DNA of 64,000 nt from Microbulbifer marinus (GCF_900107725.1 NZ_FNQO01000003.1:310001-374000); one strand, 5' to 3'. Positions 18,062 through 28,129 are shown, counted from the first letter of the stretch. Numbers and translations: made by a program. Notes: a model not told the origin generated them from the letters alone.

Positions 18062-19388
18062 TACAAATCGCCCTAGGTTGCTTGGCGCTATTTGTTCTCA
18101 AAAGTTTTTCCACCTTTTTCAATCGCACAGTCACCCCTTTACCCAATCTATTTCGCACATTAGACAAAAGAATAGCTTGCTGCTTGAAGTCAAATAATTC
18201 GTTGACAAGCACTAACACATCAACCTCGCCAACTTTCTCCTGGACAAACTGAGCATCTATAAGACCGATGACTCCCTTGAGACAATCACCTAACGCACTA
18301 ATCTTGGCACCATTCGACCCGTAAACGTAATCATCCGAGTTCATGCGACCAACAACTTTCTCTACGATCGGAAAGACACGACCACACGGACATTGATTTT
18401 CACCTGAAAATACGACCAAGTCTCCTGTTCTGTATCGAATAAGCGGAAAATAATGGTTATTGAAATTCGTCCCAACAATCTCGTGCAACCCGTTGCCGAC
18501 ACTAAGGAACTCTACGAAAGAATAGTCTGAAAGCACATGGTATCGACCGTGCTCGCAATTCGCTATCGCCGCCACACGCTCAAAAAGGCCATACCAGTCA
18601 AACACCTTGCAGCGAAACCGCTGCTCAATTAATTGTCTGTCCTCACATGAAAGAGTTTCAGAAGAAGTCACTATCGACTTCAAGCTTCCAGGATAATATT
18701 GCTTGACAGATTCAAGGTACTTCGCAAGCGTTACTATTGATGAGGGATACGCTTGGATCACATCCACACCGTAATTCACCATTGCTTCTATATACAAAGG
18801 CAACGCTTCCTTACTCATGTGAAAGGACGACAGCATGATCATATTTTCGCACCATGAATAACGCCAATAAGGTGGTTTACTCTGCGCGATGGGGACCATC
18901 ATATCGCCACGAAGCCAAGCTCGTTTATCGCCTTTTTCAAACCCACACCACTTCAGCATTCGAGCAACAAAGGCCTGCTCGCGGATCACTGACCCCAGCG
19001 ACTGAGGAACTAACAAAGGTGCTCCAGATGTTCCGCTAGTGGATCCGTTGACGATGATTCTAGGCTCGACAGAGCTCTTAAAGCTGTCTGGGTTAGAGCG
19101 AACGTCATCTTTGGTAATAAAGCCAAATTGATCAAGATTAGCTGAATTTGCCAGACCTAATTTAGAGTAAAATTCGACATTACTTACTGCATTGCCAATT
19201 GCATGGCGTAAGCTTTTTTGCACATAGCTATTCAATGCCTTAGCCGATCTCTCATGCTCCTCAATCTGCTTAAACAACTTTTTAGTAGCGCCATTATCTC
19301 TAATCATTCTTCGTATTAGCGCCCTTATGGTAATAAGAAGGCTTTGGATGAAAAAAGGCGAACTTTTATAGAGCAGGCTATCAAACAT
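18051..19388 (-). CDS. PaaK/CapK-like adenylate-forming enzyme
   Basis: 445 aa. The AMP-binding signature VNGSTSGTSGAPLLVPQS is clear, with FDWYGLFERVAAIA (the YGLTE-equivalent), RYRTGDLVVFS and a CPCGR metal-binding-like motif typical of phenylacetate-CoA-ligase relatives. Genes like this (often named capK) occur in capsule and EPS loci, but their substrates are mostly unknown. It could activate an acyl or amino-acyl group for sugar decoration. The C-terminal domain is short. AT-rich; overlaps the downstream glycosyltransferase gene by 11 bases. Confidence 0.9.
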   Translation of the reverse strand: MFDSLLYKSSPFFIQSLLITIRALIRRMIRDNGATKKLFKQIEEHERSAKALNSYVQKSLRHAIGNAVSNVEFYSKLGLANSANLDQFGFITKDDVRSNPDSFKSSVEPRIIVNGSTSGTSGAPLLVPQSLGSVIREQAFVARMLKWCGFEKGDKRAWLRGDMMVPIAQSKPPYWRYSWCENMIMLSSFHMSKEALPLYIEAMVNYGVDVIQAYPSSIVTLAKYLESVKQYYPGSLKSIVTSSETLSCEDRQLIEQRFRCKVFDWYGLFERVAAIANCEHGRYHVLSDYSFVEFLSVGNGLHEIVGTNFNNHYFPLIRYRTGDLVVFSGENQCPCGRVFPIVEKVVGRMNSDDYVYGSNGAKISALGDCLKGVIGLIDAQFVQEKVGEVDVLVLVNELFDFKQQAILLSNVRNRLGKGVTVRLKKVEKLLRTNSAKQPRAICNVD

Positions 19389-20668
19389 TAACGAGCATCC
19401 TGTGCGCTAGGTCGCGCGCTTGCGCCTTGACTAGCAACACCACAATTTTCACAAGAAGTCTTAATTTTGCGTCCCATCCTATTTCGATCGCAACTAAGAC
19501 AAAACAATGTGACCATAAGAAACAGAAGAGCTGGGGTCTTTGCCGACAACGAATTATTAGTCAACGAGATAATTATAAAACTAAGTAGCGAAACCCCCAT
19601 AGCCCAATCACCATAGGACACCAAACGAAGAGGCAACCGGTATGTAGCAAACAGCAGCAACCCCGCCCCCACTACTCCAAAACTCAAAATCCACGCTACT
19701 AAATAATTTTCAATTACATTTACCCCAATATAAAAATCTACATTATTAAGAAGAGACTGTTTTGCGCCTAAAAACCATTCAACTAAAGACAACTTCTCCA
19801 GCAGAAAGAAGATGTCAAATCTAACCTGAGCACTAGCATCAATATACAGGCTGTTAAATATTCTATTTCCCACAGGGGTAACTATAACTAGAGTTAAAAC
19901 GCCCAAAAATGCCAAGCCATAAATAAACTGCATATAAGCAAATTTTTGAAAGTTAAAACGAACCGCACCAGAAATTACGCGGCTAGACTTATATATTAAT
20001 GAAGCAAATGAAAACAACATAAAAACGGCCATGGCGGCGCGACCGCCATAAGCAAATAGCGCCAAAAAAACGACGGAAAAATACAAACCTGGCGCCAGCC
20101 TTGTTTTATCCATCAAGACAGGAGCCAAAGATGCAGTAATTAGTGCATTATTTAGGGGGTGGGATAGGAATGCGGTGGATCGAAAGTACGACGAAAAATC
20201 AATAAGCGCAATACCTTTCCCCACCACAAATTCCAACAATGCTACAATGGAATTAATCAAAAGCAAGTAGGCGAGTATTTTTATTAACTTATTCTTATAG
20301 CTATCATCTAACACTGCAACTACTGGAATTATCAATAAGGGAGTTAAAAACGTATCAACAAGATACGCCAACCCAGAAGTACCTGACCTAGCCAACCCAT
20401 AAAAAATAACAAACGTTATTGCACAGACGGAAGTCGACCAACTCGCACCGTAAGGACCCAAACTGCCCAATATTTTTCGATACCCAACACGAAGGAAAAG
20501 CAATCCGAATATGAACATTGTCAAGTATGATGCAAAGTGAATCTTAGCGATGGCTGAGCCACCTTCAGAAACATACTTAACACCTAAACTTTCTAGCAAA
20601 TAAGCACCAAAAAAAAATGAGCTCAGCAATACAAGCACAATGTAACGGAACAAAAAAAACCCACTCAT
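19388..20668 (-). CDS. Wzy-like polysaccharide polymerase (VpsF-like)
   Basis: 426 aa integral membrane protein with about ten to eleven hydrophobic segments and a large loop (about 270-310, NSLYIDASAQVRFDIFFLLE) as in O-antigen polymerases. Sequence is weakly conserved, as usual for Wzy. Position beside the flippase and glycosyltransferase genes makes the polymerase role likely. The C-terminal tail is soluble and has three Cys (CLSCDRNR, CENCG), which is odd for the family and could bind a metal. AT-rich; one-base overlap with the CapK-like gene. Confidence 0.82.
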   Translation of the reverse strand: MSGFFLFRYIVLVLLSSFFFGAYLLESLGVKYVSEGGSAIAKIHFASYLTMFIFGLLFLRVGYRKILGSLGPYGASWSTSVCAITFVIFYGLARSGTSGLAYLVDTFLTPLLIIPVVAVLDDSYKNKLIKILAYLLLINSIVALLEFVVGKGIALIDFSSYFRSTAFLSHPLNNALITASLAPVLMDKTRLAPGLYFSVVFLALFAYGGRAAMAVFMLFSFASLIYKSSRVISGAVRFNFQKFAYMQFIYGLAFLGVLTLVIVTPVGNRIFNSLYIDASAQVRFDIFFLLEKLSLVEWFLGAKQSLLNNVDFYIGVNVIENYLVAWILSFGVVGAGLLLFATYRLPLRLVSYGDWAMGVSLLSFIIISLTNNSLSAKTPALLFLMVTLFCLSCDRNRMGRKIKTSCENCGVASQGASARPSAQDAR

Positions 20669-20802
20669 TAGTTACACCTTAAGCCTAATCACAGCTCAAA
20701 ATAACGTCCAATTACCGCCAACTAAATACAATTATTTTTTACATTTTATCATGTAGAAATAATCGACAAATATAACTAAGCATCCCGGCCACCCCGAAAC
20801 AC

Positions 20803-21894
20803 TTATTGAAATTTTGAATCTAAAATTTCCATAAACTTCTTTGCGCGCTCCTCAGAAGATTCTAACATTGCTAACTCAACTCTTTTAGAGACTCTATTGA
20901 CATCTCTAGCCAGACCCAGAGCTATGCGCGCATTACTCAAAAAATCATCGATGCCGGAAGACTCAAAAATCTCTTCGGAAAGGCTGTCATAATCGTTATG
21001 GGTCTTAGTGGCGACCACAACCTTACCTAAGGCTAGATACTGATAGACCTTATTATGATGTACATATCTTGACAATTCATATTGCTTGTCGAGCATCAAA
21101 CAAACATCCCATTTGGAAACCTCCCGCTGAATTTCAGTATATGGAATCATCCCAAGATAAGTAACGTTTTCACGTGCAAATATTTTTACAAACTTCTCTT
21201 TATCGTTTTTTTTAGAAAAGTTTATTTTCCCCGCAAATCGAAATTCGGTATCGGGAAAGGAGGCAACCAATGCTTCAACAAGAGGAATATCAATCGTAAT
21301 TTCATTCATATTGCCGGCATAACCAAACACGTAGTCGCCAGACTGAATTGCATTATTTTTAAAGTTTCTCAGATCCCACCGAGATATATCTACAGTGTTA
21401 GGCCAATAAATACCTTCGACATCAACACCAAGATACTTCCGACAATAATCAGATGCCAGCAACTTACTAGTGCAAAGTAGAATCTGAGAAGACAAAGCCA
21501 TCGTCTTTTCGTCCTCTTTTGTTTTTCCTCCATTCATCAAAAAATATGGATCAACGAAAAGAGACACGATACGCTTTCCTTTAAGAATAGGAATCAAGTA
21601 TGCGACGTGTGTGTTAGTGAGAAGCGCAACATCAAATTTTTTAAATTCAGGCCGAATAAAAATATGAGCAACAAGGTACTCTATGAACGACAGCAACCAA
21701 AAACGCCTAAGCTTCTCAGGAAAAATCGAATAGATATAATTTATTTTCACAAACTCTGATTGAGTCTTTGGCTTAAAAAAATCGGTAATATTTCTCTTAA
21801 CAAAAACCTCAATATTTTTGTAATTTTTAGATATTGCTTCAATCGTAGCTCGATTCTGGAACTCAATTGTCGATACCACTGCCGCAATTTTCAA
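20803..21894 (-). CDS. Glycosyltransferase (GT4-like)
   Basis: 363 aa GT-B-type protein from a TTG start whose TTGA overlaps the flippase stop; AAGGTGAAG lies just upstream. The C-terminal half shows YVFGYAGNMNEIT, VTYLGMIPY and YVHHNKVYQYLALGKVVVATKT, matching GT4 donor-domain organisation with a K-x-x-x-Y-L-A-x-G-K variant. It probably transfers one EPS repeat-unit sugar. This is among the most AT-rich genes in the window. A gap of about 130 bases separates it from the downstream polymerase gene. Confidence 0.85.
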   Translation of the reverse strand: MKIAAVVSTIEFQNRATIEAISKNYKNIEVFVKRNITDFFKPKTQSEFVKINYIYSIFPEKLRRFWLLSFIEYLVAHIFIRPEFKKFDVALLTNTHVAYLIPILKGKRIVSLFVDPYFLMNGGKTKEDEKTMALSSQILLCTSKLLASDYCRKYLGVDVEGIYWPNTVDISRWDLRNFKNNAIQSGDYVFGYAGNMNEITIDIPLVEALVASFPDTEFRFAGKINFSKKNDKEKFVKIFARENVTYLGMIPYTEIQREVSKWDVCLMLDKQYELSRYVHHNKVYQYLALGKVVVATKTHNDYDSLSEEIFESSGIDDFLSNARIALGLARDVNRVSKRVELAMLESSEERAKKFMEILDSKFQ

Positions 21895-23213
21895 AACTTC
21901 ACCTTAAGAATATTAGTCGCTGTAGATATCGGATTAGCCAGGCTGTACATAGAGGCGCGAATGACGCCCGCGACACATGAAAGTCGACTGACCAGAAAAT
22001 AAAATAGAAAGTCAGCAATAAAATAGGAGATCAGCGAAGCGATCGCAGCCCCATTTATCGAATATGCCGGTATCAACATTAAGTTCAATCCAATATTCAG
22101 TGCAACCGCGAGTAGCGCTTTCGGCAACTCATATCTTGCAACTCCATATATAATCATTAAAGAAGAATAGAGCTTCGAAGATATAAGAAATACTGCAATC
22201 GGAGATAATATCATCATCACCAGCTTTGCTGGTTCGTACTCCGAACCAAAAAGCACCTCAATAATTCCCCCAGAAAATACAAGAAGAATTGCCGCTGCAC
22301 TTATCGAAAAAAGGAAAAGCGCCTTTCCCAGCACTGAAACAAGTTCGTCGAAGCTACTCTTATCACTCTCATGCTTTTCAACTAACACGGGGAAGAAGGC
22401 AGACATTATTGCCACTCCCAAAAAACCCACTTGAGTGATTATTTTCATCGGGCCAGAATAAAGCCCTGCCTCATGCTCTCCATAAAAATGAGCAATCATC
22501 AAGACATCCATCTGCATAAATAAAGGGAAAACAGCACTAGATAGCATCAGAGGAGCCGCCAAACGGAGGTGCTTACGGGCCCAAGCAGAACTAAACTTGG
22601 GGGGCACATGCTCTTCTTTACTTTTAACAAAGATAAAGAAGAGGTATATCAAGCGTACAAAACTCTGCAACGGCAAGAAAATACACGTCATTACAAAGCT
22701 CCAACTGTAATATGCGCTAATAATTAAATACAGAAAACCGATACACCTAGATACTATCAGCGAGAATGCCAACTCTTTGGCTTTACCCTTTGCTTCAAAC
22801 TGACACTTTAAACTAATTAGGTGCACCATCAATACAGTGACAGCTTCAATTGCCGCGATTATTAGTAATTCCGGCGTTTGGCCAATCCACAACACTGTGA
22901 CGTATAGGCCAGTAGAATATAGTAACCAACCCCCAAACCTAATAATTGCAACAGTGAAAATGATTTGAGAAGAACACTCAGGAGTTTCCACTAAACTTTT
23001 GACGATGAAACGATCCAACCCCAGCGTAACTAAAAAAATTAAAGCCGCAGATGCAGCTTGAACTATTGATAGAGATCCAACCTGGGTTGGCCCAAACACC
23101 CTTGCCAAAATGACAAACGCAGCTAAGCCAGTAAAAATAGTTACCAATCTTTCTATCACATAGAGCGTTGTTTTTTGTAACACTAGCTTTACCTGAAAGT
23201 CACATGCGGCCAC
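21891..23213 (-). CDS. Wzx-type polysaccharide flippase
   Basis: 440 aa with about 12 to 14 membrane segments, the MATE/MVF-like oligosaccharide flippase layout. N-terminal features are ERLVTIFTGLAAFVILARVFGPTQVG, and the mid-protein SAVFPLFMQMDVLMIAHFYGEHEAGLYSG is the typical motif pairing a membrane helix with the Y..G loop. It would flip undecaprenyl-linked repeat units to the periplasm for the adjacent polymerase. The start is a GTG at 23211-23213; a GTG at 23181-23183 after CAGGTAAAG is an alternative. Confidence 0.92.
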   Translation of the reverse strand: MAACDFQVKLVLQKTTLYVIERLVTIFTGLAAFVILARVFGPTQVGSLSIVQAASAALIFLVTLGLDRFIVKSLVETPECSSQIIFTVAIIRFGGWLLYSTGLYVTVLWIGQTPELLIIAAIEAVTVLMVHLISLKCQFEAKGKAKELAFSLIVSRCIGFLYLIISAYYSWSFVMTCIFLPLQSFVRLIYLFFIFVKSKEEHVPPKFSSAWARKHLRLAAPLMLSSAVFPLFMQMDVLMIAHFYGEHEAGLYSGPMKIITQVGFLGVAIMSAFFPVLVEKHESDKSSFDELVSVLGKALFLFSISAAAILLVFSGGIIEVLFGSEYEPAKLVMMILSPIAVFLISSKLYSSLMIIYGVARYELPKALLAVALNIGLNLMLIPAYSINGAAIASLISYFIADFLFYFLVSRLSCVAGVIRASMYSLANPISTATNILKVKF

Positions 23214-23242
23214 ACAAAAAATATAGGTCGCTTTTTAAGCGA

Positions 23243-24373
23243 TCAATATAAACTCTCATATTCTTGGCAAATGCCTGAAACAGAGAACTTATTTCGAAGA
23301 TAAACCGCAGCTTGATTATCGTTAAAACCAAGCAAACTAGTTAACTTCTGCACTTGTTGAGACAAGTCTTTGCCATCAACAAACTTTACGCCTACCTTTT
23401 CAAAGTCATGACGGAGATAACCCAACACCCCAACTGGAGTTGTCAATAAGGGCAACCCTGCTGCCAACATTTCCAACGGAGCCATCCCGAAGGTTTCTTG
23501 TTCAGAATAGAATACTCCAACGGAAGATTCCCTATATCTCTCGATTATTTCTGACTGGGATAACGCACCCGTAAAAATAACATCGTGTAGCAATCCGCTT
23601 GATTTTAACTGCTGAGTTAATTGAGAGAAGTAATCAGGATCTACATTGGGACCGATCACGGTCAGGGACACCTTCCAGCCTGATTTTTTCAATACCGACA
23701 ATAACTCTATAGCCCGATCTATTCGTTTGCGTCTACTTATTAGGGCGCAAGTTACTAATCTCACTTCTTCGCACTTCGAATCCTCACCAGGCGTAAAATA
23801 TGCTTCATCGACAGGGTTACCAATAAGAGATATTGGTTTTTGGACATCGCATTCTAATGCAACGCTCAGATCCCACCCAACGCAGGTATAAGCGTCAGTA
23901 AAAATATCAGAAACCCTAGGAATAATTCGCTCATAAACAATATCATTAATCAGTGATACTGATTTTCTACATATTTTTTTGTAGGAATGAATCGTTGCTA
24001 TTCTTCTGATTTTTTTTGAAATAGCAATTAACCACTGCGCCTCATGAACATGCACAATGTCTGGCTGGAAATCTCTAACCTGCCTCCTGACCCGAAATAA
24101 GTTAGTGATTAAGCTAGGCATCTTAAACCCAAAAATCGACTCATTTTTTGGGCAAAGGACAACCTCTACATATGGCGACAACTTTAGAACGTCCCCTGAA
24201 TAACTCACACAGGAAAAAGGATCGATGGCCAATATACGATAATATAAATTAGTTTTTTCTCGATCACCGAGATATTTAATGATGACTTGGCATACGGAGT
24301 CTACGCCACCAGCATTCTTTTCTCCCCAATTAAGAGTTGACAGGGGGACAACCAACAAAACCTTCTTCATCAT
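23243..24373 (-). CDS. Glycosyltransferase, GT4 family
   Basis: 376 aa from the first of two adjacent ATGs (24371-24373, MMKKVLLVVPLSTLNWGEKN); upstream codons overlap the acetyltransferase gene and look non-coding. GT-B fold: N-terminal GGVDSVCQVI acceptor loop, DIVHVHEAQW, and C-terminal VTCALISRRKRIDRAIELL with EQETFGMAPLEMLAAGLPLL (EX7E). Likely adds a repeat-unit sugar. AT-rich. Confidence 0.93.
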   Translation of the reverse strand: MMKKVLLVVPLSTLNWGEKNAGGVDSVCQVIIKYLGDREKTNLYYRILAIDPFSCVSYSGDVLKLSPYVEVVLCPKNESIFGFKMPSLITNLFRVRRQVRDFQPDIVHVHEAQWLIAISKKIRRIATIHSYKKICRKSVSLINDIVYERIIPRVSDIFTDAYTCVGWDLSVALECDVQKPISLIGNPVDEAYFTPGEDSKCEEVRLVTCALISRRKRIDRAIELLSVLKKSGWKVSLTVIGPNVDPDYFSQLTQQLKSSGLLHDVIFTGALSQSEIIERYRESSVGVFYSEQETFGMAPLEMLAAGLPLLTTPVGVLGYLRHDFEKVGVKFVDGKDLSQQVQKLTSLLGFNDNQAAVYLRNKFSVSGICQEYESLY

Positions 24374-24378
24374 CGAAT

Positions 24379-24933
24379 TTAGACTGGATTCTGTATATAG
24401 CACGCAGAGAATTTGGTAGGAAATTGGCGGGCTGGATTCCCAACAGCCGTATATCCTCGTGAGATATTCTTTACGACAACTGCTCCCGCACCGATAATAG
24501 CTGAATCATCAACAATAACATTTTCAACAATGCATACATTTGGCCCAATATAGACATTGTCCCCGATGGTAGCGGCCTTACCATGATTAGAGCCAATTGT
24601 TGTGAACTGACTTAAATTGCAATTTTTACCGATTTTTGCAGTTGGATGGATAATTATAGAGCTCGCATGACCGAGATACAGGCCAGCGCCAACCTCTGTT
24701 TCCTTTGGGATTTTGATTGAGTACTTTACTGAAAGTTGATGGTGCATAAACCTAGCAAATGTTCGTACAAATAGAGACTCACTTCTTAGACACCTAAACC
24801 AAAATGTATATTTGAACGATCTATTAGAATTAAGTAGGTTTTTTATCAGTAACGGAAAACTATAACGACCAGTGTGTCGATAAAGATCCGCCTTTATTAA
24901 GGCCCACGAGGTGGGGCTATTTTGCATTTTCAA
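24379..24933 (-). CDS. Serine-acetyltransferase-like hexapeptide-repeat acyltransferase
   Basis: 184 aa from a TTG at 24931-24933 with GAGG about nine bases upstream; the ATG at 24925-24927 is an alternative. The C-terminal left-handed beta-helix has repeats such as IIHPTAKIGKNCNLSQFTTI, ATIGDNVYIGPNVCIVENV and SAIIGAGAVVVKNISRG, as in CysE/WcaB-type O-acetyltransferases. In an EPS locus it more probably O-acetylates a sugar than serine. TTGA overlap with wecC. Confidence 0.9.
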   Translation of the reverse strand: MKMQNSPTSWALIKADLYRHTGRYSFPLLIKNLLNSNRSFKYTFWFRCLRSESLFVRTFARFMHHQLSVKYSIKIPKETEVGAGLYLGHASSIIIHPTAKIGKNCNLSQFTTIGSNHGKAATIGDNVYIGPNVCIVENVIVDDSAIIGAGAVVVKNISRGYTAVGNPARQFPTKFSACYIQNPV

Positions 24934-26198
24934 GTCGCAATCCCTCGCGTATCAATCACCACTTTTTCCACAAGGTGCGTTCTATCAAGCATTTTGAACT
25001 CTTGGTGATCCACTAGAATGAGAACTATATTGGCTTTTTCAAGCGCTTGCTCGAGCGGTGCAATTGCAACGCCTTTACTGGCAACTAAGTCTGGGAGTTT
25101 TTCAATATTGGGCTCAACTGCAATGAGCTGTCCAATATTTTGTTCCGCCAATTTTTCCACTATTTGCAATGCTGGGCTTTCGCGTAGATCATCGATATCT
25201 GCCTTAAAGGCGAGCCCTAGGCACGCAATGACCGGCCGCTTAAGTTCGTCGGCCGCCTTGATCACGCGCTCAACTACATAATGCGGTTTAGCGTCGTTGG
25301 TGTGCCTCGCTTGAGTGATCAGCTTGGCGTCATCAGGGCAGCTGCTTACGATAAACCAGGGATCTACCGCTATGCAGTGGCCGCCTACACCTGGTCCTGG
25401 ATTGAGAATGTTTACTCGCGGATGACGATTGGCGAGGCCGATCAGCTCCCAGATATTTATTTTCAATTTATCGCAAATAATCGAAAGTTCATTGGCAAAT
25501 GCAATATTCACATCGCGGAAGGAGTTTTCGGTGAGCTTTGTCATCTCTGCAGTACGGGAGTTGGTGACGATGCACTCCCCTTTTACAAATGTTTGGTAAA
25601 GCTCTATTGCTTTCTCACTACAAGCTTTGGTCATGCCGCCGATCACACGGTCGTTGGCAACCAGTTCTTGAAGAACATAACCGGGCAGTACTCGCTCCGG
25701 GCAGTGGGCCACCTTGATATCTGCGGCGTCGCCTTTGGACTGCGGAAATGTCAAGTCCGGGCGCTCCTCCTGCAGCCAGGAAGCCAACTGCTCTGTAGCC
25801 CCTACCGGCGATGTGGATTCTAGAACGACCAAGTTACCCCTTTCCAGCACCGGAGCAATAGATCTAGCCGCAGCCTGTATGTAGGAAAGGTCAGGCTCTT
25901 TGGAGTCCCCATCAGGAGTTTCTTTAAAGGGGGTCGGCACAGCAATCATAAAGGCGTCGGCAGGCTCCGGAATCAACGTCGCCCGGAGCTTTCCAGTATT
26001 GACTACACCGTGAACGACGATATCAAGGTCGGGCTCCACAATATGGATCTTGCCTGAGTTGATGGTATCTACAGCCTTTTGACTAACATCAACACCGATC
26101 ACTTCGATTCCGCGCGAGGCAATCACAGCCGCAGTCGGCAGGCCGATATAGCCCAAGCCGATTACAGAAACGCGCTTGAATTCTGAGCTCTTAATCAT
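24930..26198 (-). CDS. wecC: UDP-N-acetyl-D-mannosamine dehydrogenase
   Basis: 422 aa from the ATG at 26196-26198 ([19 protein letters not shown]), which overlaps the wecB stop by eight bases. It oxidises UDP-ManNAc to UDP-ManNAcA with two NAD. The N-terminal Rossmann motif [15 protein letters not shown], the middle-domain [19 protein letters not shown] and the catalytic Cys in [16 protein letters not shown] are intact. [16 protein letters not shown] marks the C-terminal domain. Coupled with wecB it supplies the activated acid sugar for the WecG-type transferase. Confidence 0.96.
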   Translation of the reverse strand: MIKSSEFKRVSVIGLGYIGLPTAAVIASRGIEVIGVDVSQKAVDTINSGKIHIVEPDLDIVVHGVVNTGKLRATLIPEPADAFMIAVPTPFKETPDGDSKEPDLSYIQAAARSIAPVLERGNLVVLESTSPVGATEQLASWLQEERPDLTFPQSKGDAADIKVAHCPERVLPGYVLQELVANDRVIGGMTKACSEKAIELYQTFVKGECIVTNSRTAEMTKLTENSFRDVNIAFANELSIICDKLKINIWELIGLANRHPRVNILNPGPGVGGHCIAVDPWFIVSSCPDDAKLITQARHTNDAKPHYVVERVIKAADELKRPVIACLGLAFKADIDDLRESPALQIVEKLAEQNIGQLIAVEPNIEKLPDLVASKGVAIAPLEQALEKANIVLILVDHQEFKMLDRTHLVEKVVIDTRGIAT

Positions 26199-27309
26199 TA
26201 TTCGCGATTCCTTCGATAATTCTTTGACAAGCAGCGCCATCGCCGTAGGGGTTGTGGGCGTAACTCATTCGTTCGTAGGCAGATTCGTGATCCAATAACT
26301 CCACAACTGCAGTGACGATTTTCTGAATATCGGTTCCGACCAGTTTTACAGTTCCGGCCTCCACTGCTTCCGGGCGTTCGGTGGTATCGCGCATCACCAG
26401 TACAGGCACCCCCAGTGACGGTGCTTCTTCCTGGATGCCGCCAGAGTCCGTGAGCAGGATGTGGGCCCGACTCATCAAGTAGACAAAGGGCAGGTAGTCG
26501 AGAGGTTTGATCAGATGGACATTGCTCAAGTCGCTGAGATGGCGGTTGACCGGTTCCTGAACATTGGGGTTCAGGTGGACGGGATAGATCACCTGCACGT
26601 CATCACGGCCGGCGATTTCTCTAATGGCATGGCAGATATTTTCAAAGCCAGCGCCGAAGCTCTCTCGGCGGTGCCCGGTCACTAGCACCAGCTTTTTACC
26701 CGGCTCGAGGAAAGGGAACTGTGATTCCAGAGCCGAACGTAAAGCTTCGTCACTGTCGATTTTCTTTACCACCTCCAGCAGTGCATCGATGACGGTATTG
26801 CCGGTGACAACAATCCGTTCATTACTTACGCCTTCCTTCAGGAGGTTTGCACGAGAGCGCTCAGTTGGGGCGAAATGGTACTGGGCAATCGCACCCGTCA
26901 GCTTGCGGTTGGCTTCTTCCGGCCAGGGGCTATAGATATTGCCGGTTCTCAGCCCTGCTTCGACATGGGCAACAGGAATTTGCTGGTAATAGGCCGCGAG
27001 AGTCGTTGATAGGGTGGTAGTGGTATCGCCGTGCACAAACACGCGATCCGGCTTGAATTCAGAGAATACGTCCCGCAAACCGAGCAGAATACGGGAGGTA
27101 ACGTCGTACAGGTCTTGACCTGCTTTCATGATATTCAGGTCGTATTCCGGAGTGATGTCGAAAAGCTCGAGAACCTGATCGAGCATTTCGCGATGTTGCC
27201 CAGTCACGCATACACGAGCTTCAAAGCGATCATCGCTTTGCAATGCTTTCACCAACGGGGCCATTTTTATGGCCTCCGGGCGGGTTCCGAATACAACCAA
27301 TACCTTCAT
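26191..27309 (-). CDS. wecB: UDP-N-acetylglucosamine 2-epimerase (non-hydrolysing)
   Basis: 372 aa, normal family length. It converts UDP-GlcNAc to UDP-ManNAc. [14 protein letters not shown] at the N-terminus, [48 protein letters not shown] and [19 protein letters not shown] are all present. First gene of the leftward EPS operon; the promoter should be in the 27310-28129 intergenic region, which contains a perfect CRP-type site. Confidence 0.97.
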   Translation of the reverse strand: MKVLVVFGTRPEAIKMAPLVKALQSDDRFEARVCVTGQHREMLDQVLELFDITPEYDLNIMKAGQDLYDVTSRILLGLRDVFSEFKPDRVFVHGDTTTTLSTTLAAYYQQIPVAHVEAGLRTGNIYSPWPEEANRKLTGAIAQYHFAPTERSRANLLKEGVSNERIVVTGNTVIDALLEVVKKIDSDEALRSALESQFPFLEPGKKLVLVTGHRRESFGAGFENICHAIREIAGRDDVQVIYPVHLNPNVQEPVNRHLSDLSNVHLIKPLDYLPFVYLMSRAHILLTDSGGIQEEAPSLGVPVLVMRDTTERPEAVEAGTVKLVGTDIQKIVTAVVELLDHESAYERMSYAHNPYGDGAACQRIIEGIANND

Positions 27310-28129
27310 TCTTGTTAGTTCCGTATGCGCCTAAGGGCTTCTCTTAACAAATAATGTCTTGGGTCGAGTAGCAGCTGGGCATACCTAAAGCGGCATCGGG
27401 AATCCGTTCTCCAGCGGCTGATTGACCTCTGCCATGATTAAATCGAGCGACGGCAGCCATGCTGGAAAGCACGGCATGCATTCTTGCAGGCACGGTTTTG
27501 TCCTGGCATGAGCGAGAGAAACAGGAAAAGAAAGAAGACTGGCAGCAGCCGACAATAGGGCAATGATGCCCACGCGGCAGTAAGAAAGGATACGAAGACG
27601 TGCCCCCCAGCACCTCCACTCAACTTGGAATGGAAGCCCCCCAATCTGGCTTTCCTGACCTGTCACCGATCCTTCTTCGCCTAGCGCCGCTTTCGCTTGC
27701 GACCCAATCCCCCAATCGGGCCACTCACGACTTGTGACAGGCGTCACACTCTACCAAACCGGTAATTCATGTCAAAGAAATCTGTGACCTTTTTACAGCC
27801 ACTGGCATTCACTGCCAAGCGCTTGTAATGGCGTGTAATGGCGCTTGTTTTTTGAGCGTTTCTGCAGAGAGCTATTCGTGCTAGACCACTGAAGGTCCAT
27901 ACCCCCTTTGGGGTAATTAGGTGCCCCCTGTGCTCCGGCGCATTCCTTTCTCCGCCTCGGGTGAGGTTGCGTGCTGTTTTGGCACAGCAAGCCCCCTCTT
28001 GGCTCCAGGCCTCCCATCGCTTGTCTTTTCTATTGCCACACTTATGCCGCTACGGGTTACGAGAGGCCCTGCGATTCCCGCAGGGTCAGTTGTGATCACA
28101 AACACCTGCGGATTTTTTGTACAGCCTCA
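27310..28129. other. Long divergent regulatory region between wecB and lapG
   Basis: About 820 bases with no convincing gene. Several minus-strand frames of 60-120 codons were rejected because they lack coding character. It holds the CRP-type palindrome at 27733-27748, TGTGAC half-sites around 27781-27786, and near-duplicate GTAATGGCG words around 27826-27843. It must contain the outward promoters of the EPS operon and of lapG. Confidence 0.6.
27733..27748. promoter_or_regulatory. CRP/Vfr/Clp-type binding site (perfect TGTGA-N6-TCACA)
   Basis: The sequence TGTGACAGGCGTCACA matches both half-sites of the E. coli CRP consensus with the correct six-base spacer. It lies about 425 bases upstream of the wecB start and about 380 upstream of lapG. 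CRP-family proteins, including c-di-GMP-responsive Clp in xanthomonads, control EPS genes in several gammaproteobacteria, so it may act on either or both operons. Confidence 0.7.

Noticed and set aside
6974..27309. JUMPstart/ops element for RfaH control of the EPS locus
   Set aside because: I found no GGCGGTAGCG-type ops word in the leader of wecB or rfbB.
27344..27747. Minus-strand frames of 68-120 codons upstream of wecB, one with a hydrophobic stretch
   Set aside because: No ribosome binding site or family match, and three different frames are open over the same GC-rich DNA, which suggests chance.
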